DNA of 64,000 nt from Mauremys mutica (GCF_020497125.1 NC_059084.1:10567501-10631500); one strand, 5' to 3'; numbered from the stretch's first letter, positions 35,901 to 47,890 are shown. Notes: a model not told the origin generated them from the letters alone. Numbers and translations are program-made.

Positions 35901-36652
35901 TTGCTAAAAGTAATTTTTGATACTTTTCTAGAAGACTCAGTAGCAATGAGGTATGACGTGATTTCAAAGCAGAGTTAATTTCTGAGCAAACATTTTTCAT
36001 TATCAACATTTCCCCTTTGGTTCTAGGATATTAAAAATACTGAATAGTGCAGTATCAAAAAGCACCAAAAGGAACTATAATTAACAAGGATAAAATTCTT
36101 TATAAAAAGAACTACTAAAATGTTGCAACAAATTCTAAGTTAAAAAACAATATAAGCGTTGAGATTATAGAATAAATTAAAAACAAATTGGACAATGAAA
36201 AATAGTCTAGACAAATTTCTGTAATTTGTCACCAGTGGTCAGGTTTTATTTTTGGTTCAACTACCCATGCTGTAAAAACCAACGTCCCACTAGATGGAGC
36301 AGGATGGTAAAACCATCAAAGGCCATTCCTGCCTGCTGACCCAACACAAAGTCTATGTCCAGGAATCATGAACGACTGCAAAAAATATTTTAAGTTTTCT
36401 CCTGAGTTTTCATCTTAAGCAAAAGATAAAACTGTTATCACACTCCCGTACAGAGCAACATGACAGAGGTAGTCCAAGTTCCTAATATTACCTACTTCTG
36501 CTAGCAGAAACAGGAAGGTAATCAAACACTACCAGAAACATGGTTTTTACTAGTTCTGTTAGTAAGGACTGCAGCACTTTAGGCTATAGTGTTACACATC
36601 AAACTCAAAATCCCAAACCCTTAAATATTTCTTGTTGTGCAGCAAATAAACT
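32961..36652. other. Intronic DNA without a recognised gene
   Basis: AT-rich and repeat-poor. A 172-codon open frame at 34851-35369 was examined and not accepted as a gene. Confidence 0.5.
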
Positions 36653-36654
36653 TA

Positions 36655-37685
36655 CAATGAAACCACTTTAAGTGACCAGTAACCTAGAGGAGAGTGGTCT
36701 AACTGCAGGTCAAACAAAATCGTACTAGAAACATTGTCATAACTTTACAGTGGTTTCTTAAGTCTCTTTGGTAGGCAGTCTCTTTATAGCAAAGATAATT
36801 TTAGACTTACTTTTGGTCTGAGGTAAACAGAGACATAAAATCATATTCTACTTTATCTAATGCTCTTAAACTTGTGAAAGACCCAGTCCTAAACACAGTC
36901 TCAAGCACTCCCGACCACTGATCGTTATATGAAATGAGATGCAACTGTTTCCCCAATCACAAAATCTTGCTTTTGACTTCTACCAAAAGCTAAAGAGAAC
37001 GATAGACGCCAATATTCATAGATGGTACCTTTTACCTATAACTCTTCCAAATAAAAAAGGTTTCATTATGCACTCGAGAACTAGATGTTCTGGTGGTCCC
37101 TTCTGGCCTTCAACTCTAAGACTATGACTAAAGTATAAGTAATCTTTATAGAAAACAAACATAGTAAAACTACCAAACTTCTGAACTCTGCTATGAGTAA
37201 AGATCTGCAAATTTGCCTCCAGTCTCTTAATATCCCTATAATTATTACTATACATAGTAATATTAATATGGGAGTGGAGTGATTCCCATTCTGAAGTGTG
37301 CATTAACTATGCATCAAGCCGCTACTGGTGGCTCCACCACCTTCTTTCTAGCTACTAAACTGCATTAAAAAGCTACAAATACAGTAGATGTTCCTTCCAG
37401 GCTAACTTTTCCACATAAACAATTGCTGATGCCTCAGGGATTTTATTTGATTGCCAGTGGAAAAGGAGGTGGGGTCCAAGTGATTGTCACTGGAAAGGAA
37501 GGGGACTGGCTTTCAGACACACTATTAAGACACAGTTTATCACAGGAAAAATTGAGTCTCCTGTCATGACTGCTTAAAGGGATCTCCAATGTTTGCAATA
37601 TAATTTGTCTTTAACATGTAAAGACTACCATTAGCTGACTAATTTTAGTGGTCCCACAAGTGGCTGATTAAGATAGGTTTCACTG
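36655..37685. mobile_element. TA-flanked DNA element, about 1 kb, containing a CR1 tail
   Basis: TA at 36653-36654 and 37686-37687. Left end CAATGAAACCACTTTAAGTG; right end reversed CAGTGAAACCTATCTTAATC. Both continue with GTGGTCC/GGGACCAC-like motifs. The end type and TA duplication fit a Tigger/pogo-like family. Internally a CR1 3' tail is inserted (37070-37130). No transposase frame. It lies about 130 bases from the G-alpha-s exon, on its intron side. Confidence 0.65.
37070..37130 (+). repeat. CR1 LINE 3' end fragment
   Basis: CACTCGAGAACTAGATGTTC, TGGTGGTCCCTTCTGGCCTT, CAACTCTAAGACTATGA follow the standard CR1 3' terminus. Only the last ~60 bases are present, as in typical 5'-truncated copies. 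Confidence 0.75.
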
Positions 37686-37806
37686 TATAGTAAACATTTA
37701 TTCTTTTCATGGGATAGCGTGTGTGTGTCAGGAAACAAAGTGCATTCTATCATTTGCAAATACTAAAATTATAGCTATTGACAATATATATCAGAACAGA
37801 AATGCT

Positions 37807-37812
37807 ACTTAC
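37807..37812 (-). other. Splice donor of the G-alpha-s exon
   Basis: The minus strand reads CAGTA then GTAAGT. The GTAAGT hexamer matches the consensus donor, and using it leaves the phase (two extra bases, TA) expected for this exon in G-alpha-s genes. A GT three bases further upstream would break the conserved phase. Confidence 0.85.
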
Positions 37813-37910
37813 TACTGTGCACAATCAATCAATTGATATTCATTAGACCTCTCGTAGCAGGCTTTCACACCTTCATCTTGCCAAAGTGTTTTTGTATGTT
37901 CATAAAACTC
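37813..37910 (-). CDS. GNAL: Internal coding exon of a G-alpha-s family gene, probably GNAL (exon 6 equivalent)
   Basis: Seen: read on the minus strand, this is a 98-base open segment of 32 full codons plus the two bases TA. It starts [11 protein letters not shown] and continues [20 protein letters not shown], then Q. The leftover TA would be completed to a Tyr codon by the next exon. An AG with a long pyrimidine tract precedes it and GTAAGT follows it. Known: in GNAS the homologous exon has the same start, end and split Tyr codon, and codes for part of the helical domain of the stimulatory G-protein alpha subunit, which activates adenylyl cyclase downstream of GPCRs at the plasma membrane. 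Inference: GNAL (G-olf) is preferred because of VKAC and because no other exon lies within about 26 kb on one side and 37 kb on the other. EFYEH and CYERS look more like GNAS, so GNAS or another G-alpha-s paralogue stays possible. Family assignment is near certain; the paralogue is not. Confidence 0.85.
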
Positions 37911-37941
37911 CTGAAAGCAAAACAGAGGGGGAAAAAAAGTC
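37911..37941 (-). other. Splice acceptor and polypyrimidine tract of the G-alpha-s exon
   Basis: On the minus strand a run of T and C (seven T, then five C, then CTGTTTTGCTTTCAG) ends in AG directly before the first codon GAG. This is a strong vertebrate acceptor and argues that the exon is functional rather than part of a processed pseudogene. Confidence 0.85.
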
Positions 37942-38544
37942 AGCACGAAAAGGAGTATGTACATATAAAGAAAAACAATTATAAATGCTTTATAATCATG
38001 AGAAATGAAACATGCTTAGTGCTAACTTTAGAGCAGAGCTAGATTTCTGCACCATCTTGACTTTATACAATCTGATACACTGTCTTTGAACTGTTTTGTC
38101 TGTGGGCACAGATCATGTTCTCATACATGTACAGCTTTGAGCATGCTGTTGGTACTTCTCAATAAGTACCACTAACTGTTTGGCAAAGCTTGCTCCTCAA
38201 TGTCTCTCTTCCGCTAACTCTTGGTATTACCTTCCCTGTGTTCCGTAGTTCACCATTTTCAGGGGCTAGCACATTTACATTGGAGTGCCAAGTATTTGCC
38301 CCACCCCCACCCCACAATGCATACGTATCTGTAATTCTTATGTAAAGTAGAGACCACATCCCTGATTTTAGACACTAGATGCAGAGGCTCAAGAACAAAC
38401 TAAAATAATGTAGAACTCTTGGGGAATCCAAAGGTCATGTGACCAAAGGGCGTACATAGAATATCACCACCTCTGTCAGCTTCAAACAACAACAAAACTC
38501 CAATTCACAGGAGGTGACAGAGCGTGGATCTAGGTAACATTTTC

Positions 38545-38700
38545 CAAAAGCACTGAAGTGACCATTTTCAAAAGTGACTTAAGTGCCTAAGTCCTGCTGA
38601 CTTTCAATGAGGTGGGCTCCCAAGTGCCTATGCCACTTCTGAAAATGGGAGATAGGCGCCTAAGTGATTTAAGTGCATTCAAAAATGTGATCCCCTAATA
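38545..38700. repeat. Palindromic dispersed repeat (AAGTGCCTAAGTC type)
   Basis: TTTTCCAAAAGCACTGAAGT and AAGTGACTTAAGTGCCTAAG on the left are mirrored by GGCGCCTAAGTGATTTAAGT and GCATTCAAAAATG on the right, around a GCTGACTTTCAATGAGG core. A foldback repeat common in amniotes. Family not named. Confidence 0.55.
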
Positions 38701-40044
38701 TAAATCACTATCTGCAGAGAACAGGAACTTTCTTCTCCACCAACAGATCCATCCCTGAAGATTACAAAGCTCAAAGGATGTCTCTTAAAAAAAGAACATT
38801 TGCTTTTGTAAATAGTAAGCTATCAGGAATAAAACCTCACAGAGATACCTCAACCAAAAGCCTAGATTAGGAGGAGTATGAGGTAGGACAAGATGTCATA
38901 AAAAGTAAGGTAACAGAAACATACTTCTGACATCTGTCCCCCAGACTCTCAATATCTACAAGTCACAGTGGTGGAACTTTGTAGTAGTAGTATGGAAACC
39001 TACTACTTTCCATAATTTGACAGTCTGAACTCACACACACTGCAGCAGGGACATTTCTCAAATCAAAACAGAGCATGACCAACACATTAGTAAAATGATT
39101 CCATGCAATAAGACAAAATCCTAATTAATAAAATATGTATGGTAACAAATAAAACCCTCCCTCTTAATAAATGTACTAAAAATAAAAGTACAATATCTTC
39201 AGTACCTGTACACTTCAACCATCTAAGAAATATGTATCTACAAATTCCAGTGCCGCACAATACGGGTATAATAAAGAACTAATGGGGAAAAGGAGAGAAA
39301 TAAACAATACATGCTATATTATGTTCTAAGTCGATAGTTATGCAGATACCTGAAAAGTATTTCCACACAGACCTACAAAAGAAGTTTAGAAACAGTAACA
39401 TCCCATCCCAGAATGCAGATGTAATACAAATTGGAAAGCATGTGCTATGCAAAAACACTGACACTTTTTCCAAAAAGACACTGAAATAAAACAGTGCAAA
39501 GGACAACCTCTTTGTCTTAAATTTTATTATTTTATTTATTTTTAAAGTAAAAGGAGAGTGCAGATCCAAATCTACTTTCTCCAAGAGATCATTCTTAACT
39601 TGTAGATTATACTGACTGACTCTACATGCCAGTGACAACTGATTTCCCTGCTGCGTAAGTGAAAACTTGGAAGGACTGTTTGGACACAGTTCAATACCCA
39701 CTCTTACCCAAGCAGTAAGATCTTGTACTGTCATATGTGCAGAGAGTAAAAATAAATAAATAATTAAAAAACCAACAACAAATGCCCGAATATCTGGTTT
39801 GAACAACATAAATTCCAGGAACACAAGGCCTCCAAAAGTCTAAAATGCATAAGGGGTCACTCTCCATCTCAGTCCATCATTGTGACAACAGGAGGCCTGA
39901 AAATTTCAAATTCCTTGAGGGAAGGAATATTTGCTGCGTAAGATATTTCAGAAGATGCATCAATGTGATTTACCTGAAGACTGGGTGGAAGTTTTAGGTA
40001 GAGCAGAAAGCAGACACTTGTTGGGCAGAATAGGGCTAAAGGGG
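38701..40044. other. Intronic DNA without a recognised gene
   Basis: AT-rich. It contains a 181-codon open frame on the minus strand (39279-39824) with a hydrophobic, low-information product and no recognisable domain. Confidence 0.5.
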
Positions 40045-40130
40045 AAGGTAATACTTGTGCTTTGCACTGGTTTCCTGTTTGCTTCTAAGTGCAACTCAAC
40101 ATGCTGACTGTCTCCAAAGACTACATCTCT
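40045..40130 (+). repeat. L2/L3-like LINE fragment
   Basis: GCACTGGTTTCCTGTTTGCT and TCTAAGTGCAACTCAACATG resemble the conserved 'CACTGGCTGCC...TTCAAACT' stretch near the end of L2/L3 ORF2. Short and diverged. Confidence 0.4.
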
Positions 40131-40138
40131 CTCTATGC

Positions 40139-40473
40139 CAGGGGTAGGCAACCTATGACACATGTGCCGAAGGCGGCATGCGAGCTGATTTTCAGTGGCA
40201 CTCACACTGCCCGGATCCTGGCCACTGGTCCGGGGGGGGGAGGGTGTGGGGTGGGTTGTTTGCATTTTAATTTAATTTTAAATGAAGCTTCTTAAACATT
40301 TTAAAATCTTTATTTACTTTATATATAACAATAGTTTAGTTATATATTATAGACTTATAGAAAGAGACCTTCTAAAAATGTTAAAATGTATTTATTACTG
40401 GCACGCAAAACCTTAAATTAGAGTGAATAAATGAAGACTCGGCACACCACTTCCGAAAGGTTGCCAACCCCTG
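40139..40473 (-). mobile_element. hAT-like non-autonomous element (CAGGGGTCGGCAA family), second copy
   Basis: Perfect 8-base duplication CTCTATGC at 40131-40138 and 40474-40481. The minus strand starts CAGGGGTTGGCAACCTTTCG and ends TAGGTTGCCTACCCCTG. It is the opposite orientation of the copy at 22859-23164 and shares its interior (GTGGTGTGCCGAGTCTTCAT, AGTGCCACTGAAAATCAGCT). Includes a G-rich stretch near 40232. Non-coding. Confidence 0.95.
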
Positions 40474-40481
40474 CTCTATGC

Positions 40482-42150
40482 TATGCTACTGCTGGATGGA
40501 ATATAATTACTAAACCCAGAGATGGACAACAGGGAGCTCGTGGCTAAGAGTTACCACCTCTGAAGCCTGCTTGGCTGTTCAGCTATCAGAATAACAGTGT
40601 ATCAAACAGCAGTAAATTCTATACGTGATTAACACACATTCAGTTCCTCAATTTGTACACATACTATGCACAGATTAGATACTACAGGGCCACATTCATC
40701 CAGTGGAATAATTTATTTATCCAACCAGAATATTTTTTTCAGTCTTTTTATTTATTAATGACTAATAAGCTAATTTCCACAGAAAGAGGTTCATTATGGC
40801 GGCAGCTTGTCATTTATCCGACCTGCTGAAAATGAATGTTTAAAAAAATTAAAAGCAAAAAATAAGAATTCTAAACTTAAGATGGGCCATAACAAACACT
40901 CTGGCTCCCTTTCAAGTTCCTCAAATCTGCTATGATAAAAATATTTATTTTACTCTTTTCCTCACTTAAGGGTGATATATTGCCTGAATTTAAGGTCTGT
41001 TTATAGTTTTGGAAGTGTCAGCAATCCACTCACTTAATTTAAAAAATAATTAAAAAACACAGACTGGTTCATTTATGTTCAAATGTACACAGAAGTATAG
41101 AGGTATTGCTCTTCTGGGTTTCAAATAAGTGGCAATTGCTGGAAGGTATCTATATCTCAAGAATGATATAATTGGGCTACATCAGACGTCTAACATCTGT
41201 AACTTACAAAATAAATTATCAAAGGATTTACAGGATTTAACTTTTTGCAGCGTAACAACAGATGTAAACACACTGGATTTATGGATTAAAAGCACCATAC
41301 AAGAGCTAGATATTATTATTGTGCCAGAGTTAAATATTACATATGTTCCTAAAATGGTTTATAATCAAACACATATCCCAGGAAAGCTCTATACTTCAGT
41401 GCACCTGCCAGAGACATACTAAAAATACTATATGAAAAAAGGCTTTCTGCATGTGAAAAAATAAGTTTGAGCTTCAGCAACTTTACATGTTTTATATATA
41501 ATCATATTTCTGGCTTCTAGCCCAACAAAGAATTTTTGAATAAACTTAAAAGAAACAAGCAACCGATTAGTAATTTAAGTACTCAAACCACTGCACACAT
41601 GACTGTTATAAATAATCATAGACTTTTCTGCCTATCAGAGCTTTTAAGCAGTTTGGAATTAATTCCCTTAGACCGGTTATTCACTGGCTTAGGTACCATA
41701 TTCCGAGTCACCTTTTCTGCAAGCAGAACTGCACATGACCTTTCAAATAATCATTGTACAGTTGTTGGGTTTTTTAAAATTACATTTTCCCTACTTTTTG
41801 TTTAAAGGAAAGAAATGTCTCTAAATAGCACTGCAGTTTTAAGACACCATTGTTTGGATATCTTTTCAGGAGCTCTGCTATGGAAATGGCAGTTTACCGA
41901 TGAGCAGAATATTCCTGTTTCATGGGCATACAGCACATTTAGGTTATATCCTCCCCAGAAAGATATGTCAGAAGCACCTCACATTCTTATACTGTCCATG
42001 TGATGATAAGACAGCAGCCGTATCCAATTCCCAAAGTTTTATTTTAGGACCTCTACAAAGAAATTCAGCTTCTTGGTTTTGCCAGCTGAAATCCCCTTTC
42101 AGCCAATGTGTTTAGTTACAGCTCTAACTATTCCAGTATCTTAATGGTCA
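40482..42150. other. Intronic DNA without a recognised gene
   Basis: AT-rich. Several short open frames (up to 97 codons) without recognisable products. Confidence 0.5.
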
Positions 42151-42239
42151 TCATAGAATCATAGGACTGGAAGGGACCTTGAGAGGTCATCTAGTCCAGT
42201 CCCCGGCACTCATGGCAGGACTATTATCAAGACCATCTG
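42151..42239 (-). repeat. CR1 LINE 3' end fragment
   Basis: TCATAGAATCATAGGACTGG, AAGGGACCTTGAGAGGTCAT and CTAGTCCAGTCCCCGGCACT are the reverse complement of the CR1 3' terminus with its ATGATTCTATGA end. Severely 5'-truncated. Confidence 0.9.
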
Positions 42240-44189
42240 CCATTTGCTAACTGGAAGTTGATTTAGCAGTCCAGATTTGCAGGCCAGAAGAATGTGCAGG
42301 TCTAATCTGCACACGTAATCACCCTGAGTGTTTGTGCAATTGTGGCAAGCAAGCATCTAAATGAACTGTCAAGCACATATTAATCACTATTGGGTGTTCA
42401 CTCTTTAGTAATTGTGCACACAAATTAGACACATAGATGTGCACTCATTTTTGAATTTCCCCAGTGGTGTAATCCTAATCCTCCCCGCACACATTTTTTT
42501 TTCTATGGGGGAAGAGGTCTTTAGAGGGCATGGAAAAGTTTATTTAGAGAATGAGGTTAATTTTTTTCAGCCTTTTACCCCTCTCCCCCTTAAGCGTTCA
42601 TGGAACAAAAAGCCAATTTGACATCAATTGGTGTTACACCTAGGAAAGACTATGGGATTCTAAATATTAACAGTTTTAAAATTAGATCAAATTCAAAACC
42701 GCAGCTGTCTCTCTAACATGAAATTAATCGATATTTGAAGAAAGAAATAATTTCCTTGCAAAGGAAAATGTAGGTGGGATAGGAGAAGCAGGAGAAAGTT
42801 TCAATCAGTATTACTTCAAAAATCTCTCTTGCCCCTCTTGTTAGTTCTTTTCCTTCCCCCATCCCTTTTGTGTGCCCAATTAATTGTCAGTAAATTCTTA
42901 ATTCTCAGTCCTGGTTTCATTTCTCCTACCCCATGCGTTGCCCTCTGATTAAAACTTTGTATTTTCTAGGCTTTTCTTGTTCTGCTGTTTCCTTTCCCCT
43001 GGTTCCAAAAACTTGGAGTTTATTTTTAGTTATAAAGCTATTCAGTGAGGGAAAGGACTTGTTGTCCAAAGTCCCTGCTGCTCTGGTTACCTGAGAAGAA
43101 AGGAGGAGAAAGAGAAAGATCGATTTGCACGTTTGTGGAATTTTCTCATAGCTGAACTCTAATTGCCCTAACAGATTTGGGATAGCTAGCCCAACAGTTT
43201 GGTCTACATTTAGTCTTAAAACAGAGTTAAATCATCCAACTGGTCAATTATCTTCAAATATGCCCTAAAATATTAAGTTTTTTTTTTCAGATCAGCAATC
43301 AGCACAAAAATGAATTAAAACACAAATTTACAGCAATGGACTTCAGCAATGCATAGAGCGTCCTCAGGCGCTGCAAAATGTATGTTTGTATTAGGAGAAA
43401 AGAAACAGCAGCTTAATGAAAAAAAAGTATTAGAACAATGAACCTCTGTTGCATCTATCCAGGATCTTAACTTTATGTTCCAACACACTTTTGATCTTCC
43501 TCCCTCACTCTTGCCATCTCTCCCACTAACTTCTCTTGTCCCAGAGTTTTGTTACCTTGATGCATCTCTTCAAAACAAGCAACAGCAAAACAACTGAGGA
43601 AATACAAAACTACCACAATTTTACTGTACTTTTTACGTTGTATTAACTGCTTAGCTGCTGAATGATTTACCAAGGCTGTTCAGCATGTTCTGTTCCAAGA
43701 TTGTTCAGTGTTCTGACTTTCTGTTTATTTGAAGTCCGTGCCAGAGAATGCTCAGTGTAGAACTTACTGTAATCGTGGACAGAAAGGACCACAAGCTTTT
43801 TGAGATTGTGGCAAAATTTACACTAATTTAATTCTCATGTATCCAGCTCTCATACCTATGGGCAGGCTGACCTTGTAAGTTAACTCCAGCCTCTTTTCAC
43901 CCTAAGCTGTCATCCAGGGACACCGATGTCCCACTTTGACTTCTTGGTTGTGTTTTGCTCAGGTGAGCCAAAGGGGCAGTGACACACACTAACCTGTAAA
44001 ATGCCTAAATCTCATACCTTGAGGTTGGAACCTTCCACAGTTGAACCTACTTCAGTCCCACCAGGGCTGGCGTCTTAATCAGTGAGAGAAGGAATCCCCC
44101 CCCACCTCCCAAATGCACCAAAAGTAATAGGCAATAGACTTCCCCTATTAATGATTTAAAAGTCAGTCAATTCTAATACATTGCACTTT
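42240..44189. other. Intronic DNA without a recognised gene
   Basis: AT-rich, no gene or clear element recognised. Confidence 0.5.
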
Positions 44190-44400
44190 TCCAGACCCTT
44201 TCAACCCAGAACCCTAACATGCTTTGCAAATATTAATAAATTTAGTATCAACCCCTGCGAGGAAGGAACCAAGGCACAGAGGTTGGATAACTTGCTCAAG
44301 ATCCTAGAGGAAATCTCTGGCACAGTTAGGAACTGAACTCCTGGACTCCCAACTCCCATTCTCATGTCTTACTCACATATTATAGTAAGGGCTTCTCAGG
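44190..44400 (-). repeat. MIR-type SINE
   Basis: GCTTTGCAAATATTAATAAA, CCCTGCGAGGAAGGAACCAA, GGCACAGAGGTTGGATAACT, TGCTCAAGATCCTAGAGGAA, CTGGCACAGTTAGGAACTGA in reverse-complement MIR order. The middle portion is shortened. Confidence 0.75.
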
Positions 44401-45244
44401 AGGACTATTCATCACAGCAATTAGGTCTAAGAGCAGCAAGCTTATGTGAACAGAGGAAAGTAAAAATAAACCATGAAAAAAACCTCCCTGGAAACTCAAC
44501 ATGGAAGCAATTTAAAAATGGACATTTTCCAGAATAAGCCAATGTAACCACGCTGAAAATAACCAAAGCATTTCATACTACAACCAGGATAACCTGGTGC
44601 AGGACAGAAACACGATTAAGTAGTTAAGCACATAACTGAATACCACTACTCTTACAGGAAGGAGATTAGGAGCAGCTCCTCTTGTCATGATGTTATAAGG
44701 GGAGGAAAAATAACCTCAGATCCTTGCCCTACAACAGCTTTTAGGACCAGATTTCTAGGTTAGAAAGCAGAAAGGCTGAGTCTGGACTTGACACCCAATC
44801 AGTGATGTGCCCTGCAACAGTGTCCTCATGGTGATGCATCCCACGTCCCCAAGATAACATTTGGGTCACAGTAGTGGGAGACGGGTAAACGAGAGATCCT
44901 CTTCTTTATTCTCCTTCCTGTCATTTTAGGCAGGAAGGCTGGTCCAAATTAGCAATAAAATATTTTAATACTGCAGATTACTCTTTTCTGGTGTCTGTCC
45001 TGCTAATCTGAACTGCACCCAGCAATATTTATGCAATCTTTTTAATATGGTTATTAACTGTTCACGTGGGATGGAAAAAGAATTCAAGTCCACATTCCTT
45101 GAACTTTATTGGTGTTTCAAAATCAGGACGTACAATAAATAGTGAGTAACAGATTACTGTATTAGAAAGAAAGAATTTTTTTGTTTTGTTTTGCCCATAT
45201 GGGGCAATCTTTTCTCTTGAGAGCATCTCAAAAAATCCTGAAAT

Positions 45245-45300
45245 ATTTTGGCCTTGATTCTGATATCGCTTACACAAGTGCAAATCAGGAGTACCTCTTT
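45245..45300. repeat. Amniote interspersed repeat fragment (CTTACACAAGTGCAAATCAGG type)
   Basis: GGCCTTGATTCTGATATCGC followed by TTACACAAGTGCAAATCAGG resembles a dispersed amniote repeat with the phrase 'CTTACACnnGTGTAAATCAGGAGTAAC'. Partial copy. Confidence 0.45.
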
Positions 45301-45599
45301 TAAGGCAGGAGGTGTAAAACTGGTGAGAGATGAGAACCAGACACAGGGAGTAAAACTACGCTCTACCTTTGTTAGAAAACCACTTTCATTTAAAGCATGT
45401 TAAATGGTTTCTTAAAACAGATTTCAATCTTTAAAAATTACAATTGATGCATTTTAAGGATTCTGAAATAATCTTTAGTATAACTAAACCATCAACATGA
45501 AGGACGCATGTAGCAATAATAAAGGGTTGAGGAAAAAAACTGGACAAAACCTTAAGGTCCCATTTTAAGTCACAGATGTTTGCCTGAGGGGCAAGATAA

Positions 45600-47456
45600 G
45601 GTTGGGAGATATTTGCTTAAGGAAAATATAAAATTTTGCTACATATTTAGGTGAAAAGCAGAAGCCAACTCAAGTCAAGCAAGGCTGTTGCGGAGAAGCA
45701 AAATAAATTCTTTGCATTGGTCATCATGGCTGAAGATGCGAGGGAGATTCCCAAACCTGAACCATTCTTTTTAGGTGACAAATCTGAGGAACTGTCCCAG
45801 ACTGAGTTGTCAGTAGAGGAGGTTTTGGAACAAATTGATAATTAAACAGTAATAAGTTACCAGGACCAGATGGTATTTACCCAAGAGTTCTGAAGGAACT
45901 CGTATGTGAAACTGCAGAACTACTAACTGTAGTCTGTAACCAATCTTTTAAATCAGCTTCTGTACCAAATGAGTGGAGAACAGCTAATGGTGATGCCAAT
46001 TTCTAAAAACGGCTCCAGAGGTGATCCCAGCAATTACAGGCCAGTAAGCTTGACTTCAGTACTGGGTAAACTGGTTGAAACTATAGTAGAGAACAAAATG
46101 GTCAGACACATAGATGAATATGATTTGTTGGCAGAGAGTCAACATGGTTTTTGTAAAGGGAAATCATGCCTCATGAATCTACTAGAATTCTTTGAGGGGT
46201 CAACAAGTATGTGGACAAGGGGGATCCAGTGGATATAATGTACTTAGATTTTCAGAAAGCCTTTGACAAGGTCCCTCACCAAAGGCTCTTAAGCAAAGTA
46301 AGCTGTCATGTGATAAGAGGGAAGTTCCTCTTATGGATTGGTAACTGGTTAAAAGATAGGAAACAACGGATAGGAATAAATAGTTTTCAGAATGGAGAGA
46401 GGTAAATAGTGGTGTCCTCCAGTCCTATTCAACAATTCATAAATGATCTGGAAAAAGGGGTAAACAGCGAGGTGGCAAAATTTGCAGATGATACAAAACT
46501 ATTCAAGGTAGTTAATTCCCAGGCAGACTGCGAAGAACTATAAAAGGATCTCTCAAAACTGAGTGACTGGGCAACAAAATGGCAAATGAAATTAAATGTT
46601 GATAAATGCAAAGTAATGCACAGTGGAAAACATAATCCCAACTATACATATAAAATGATGGGGTCTAAATTAGTTACCACCACTCAAGAAAGAGATCTTG
46701 GAGTCATTGTGGATAGTTCTCTGAAAACATCCCCTCAATGTGCAGCGGCAATCAAAAAAGCAAACAGAACGTTGGGAGTCATTAAGAAAGGGATAGATAA
46801 TAATATCATATTGCCTCTATATAAATCCATGATATGGCCACATCTTGAATACTGCATGTAAATTTGGTCCCCCATCTCAAAAAAGATCTACTGGAATTGA
46901 AAAAGATTCAGTAAGGGGCAACAAAATGATTAGGGGTATGGAATGGCTGCCATATGAGGAGAGATTAATAAGACTGGGACTTTTTAGCTTGGAAAAGAGA
47001 CGATTAAGGGGGGATATGATAGAGGTCTACAAAATCATGCCTGGTGTGGAGAAAGTAAATAAGGAAGTGTTATTTACTCCTTCTCATAACACAAGAACTA
47101 GGGGTCACCAAATGAAATTAATAGGCAGCAGATTTAAAACAAACCAAAAAAAGTATTTTTTCACACAATACACAGTCAACCCGTGGAACTCTTTGCCAGA
47201 GATGTTGTGAAGGCCAAGACTACAACAGAGTTCAAAAAAGAACTAGATAAATTCATGGAGAGTAGGTCCATCAATGGCCAGGACCTCTGTTTGCCAGAAT
47301 CTGGAAATGGGCAAAAGGGGATGGATCACTTGATGATTACCTGTTCTGTTCATCCCCTCTGGGCCACCTGGCACTGGCCACTGTCGGAAGACAGGATACT
47401 GGACTAGATGGAACTTTGGTCTGACCCAGTATGGCCCTTCTTATGTTATGTTCTTA
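45600..47456 (+). mobile_element. CR1 LINE, 5'-truncated, defective ORF2
   Basis: Broken RT frames in order: the SVEEVLEQIDN region near 45800, NYRPVSLTSVLGKLVETI near 46040, LDFQKAFDKVPHQRL near 46250, the catalytic FADD-type motif (KFADDTKLF) near 46490, the DKCKVMHSGK region near 46600, and the PHLEYCM region near 46850. Several frameshifts and stops (for example near 45843, 46210 and 46400) separate them. The 3' end CTGGACTAGATGGAACTTTG ... CTTCTTATGTTATGTTCTTA is the CR1 terminus. RT/LINE family, reverse-transcribes its own RNA. This copy cannot be active. Confidence 0.9.
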
Positions 47457-47890
47457 AGTCACAAGCTTTTGAGTTTGAATAATTCTGATTTGTATCTTCT
47501 ATAAAAACAATGAAATAGGAACCAAAAGTAGCCAAAAATTACCAATCACATTTTGTAGTAGGGAAGTTTCCTGGAAAGAAATAGCCAGGAGACTAGTCCT
47601 TGCATGTCTATTTCTTGTTTCCTGTAACACTGATTCATCTGTCGGCACATTCTAATACAACATACAATGCAGGTTTTTTCTGCACTATATAATGAAACCC
47701 TTTAAGAGGACTAAAACCAAACCTGAATGACATTTTAATAACATCTAAAACTTTAGTCCAACATTTATCCGTATCATTAGACAACTACAGCAGAGCTAGC
47801 AGTCTGTGTTAACTGATTAGAATAGTTTTCTTCATGCTATGTAATGTCCCCCTAAAATGAATTGCCAGTTGCACAGCACAACTGTGCATT

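Larger units (their letters stand above)
1..37806 (-). other. Presumed downstream intron of the G-alpha-s gene (minus strand)
   Basis: On the minus strand this lies 3' of the exon. Exons for the later parts of a G-alpha protein (FQVDKVNFH, DVGGQ, NKQD, the C-terminal YELL) were searched for by eye and not seen. If the assignment is right, the intron after this exon is longer than 37 kb. It could also contain exons of unrelated nested genes that I did not recognise. Confidence 0.4.

Noticed and set aside
45651..47407. Reverse transcriptase as a host or viral gene
   Set aside because: The motifs and the 3' terminus are those of CR1 non-LTR retrotransposons; no LTRs, gag or env, and the frames are broken.
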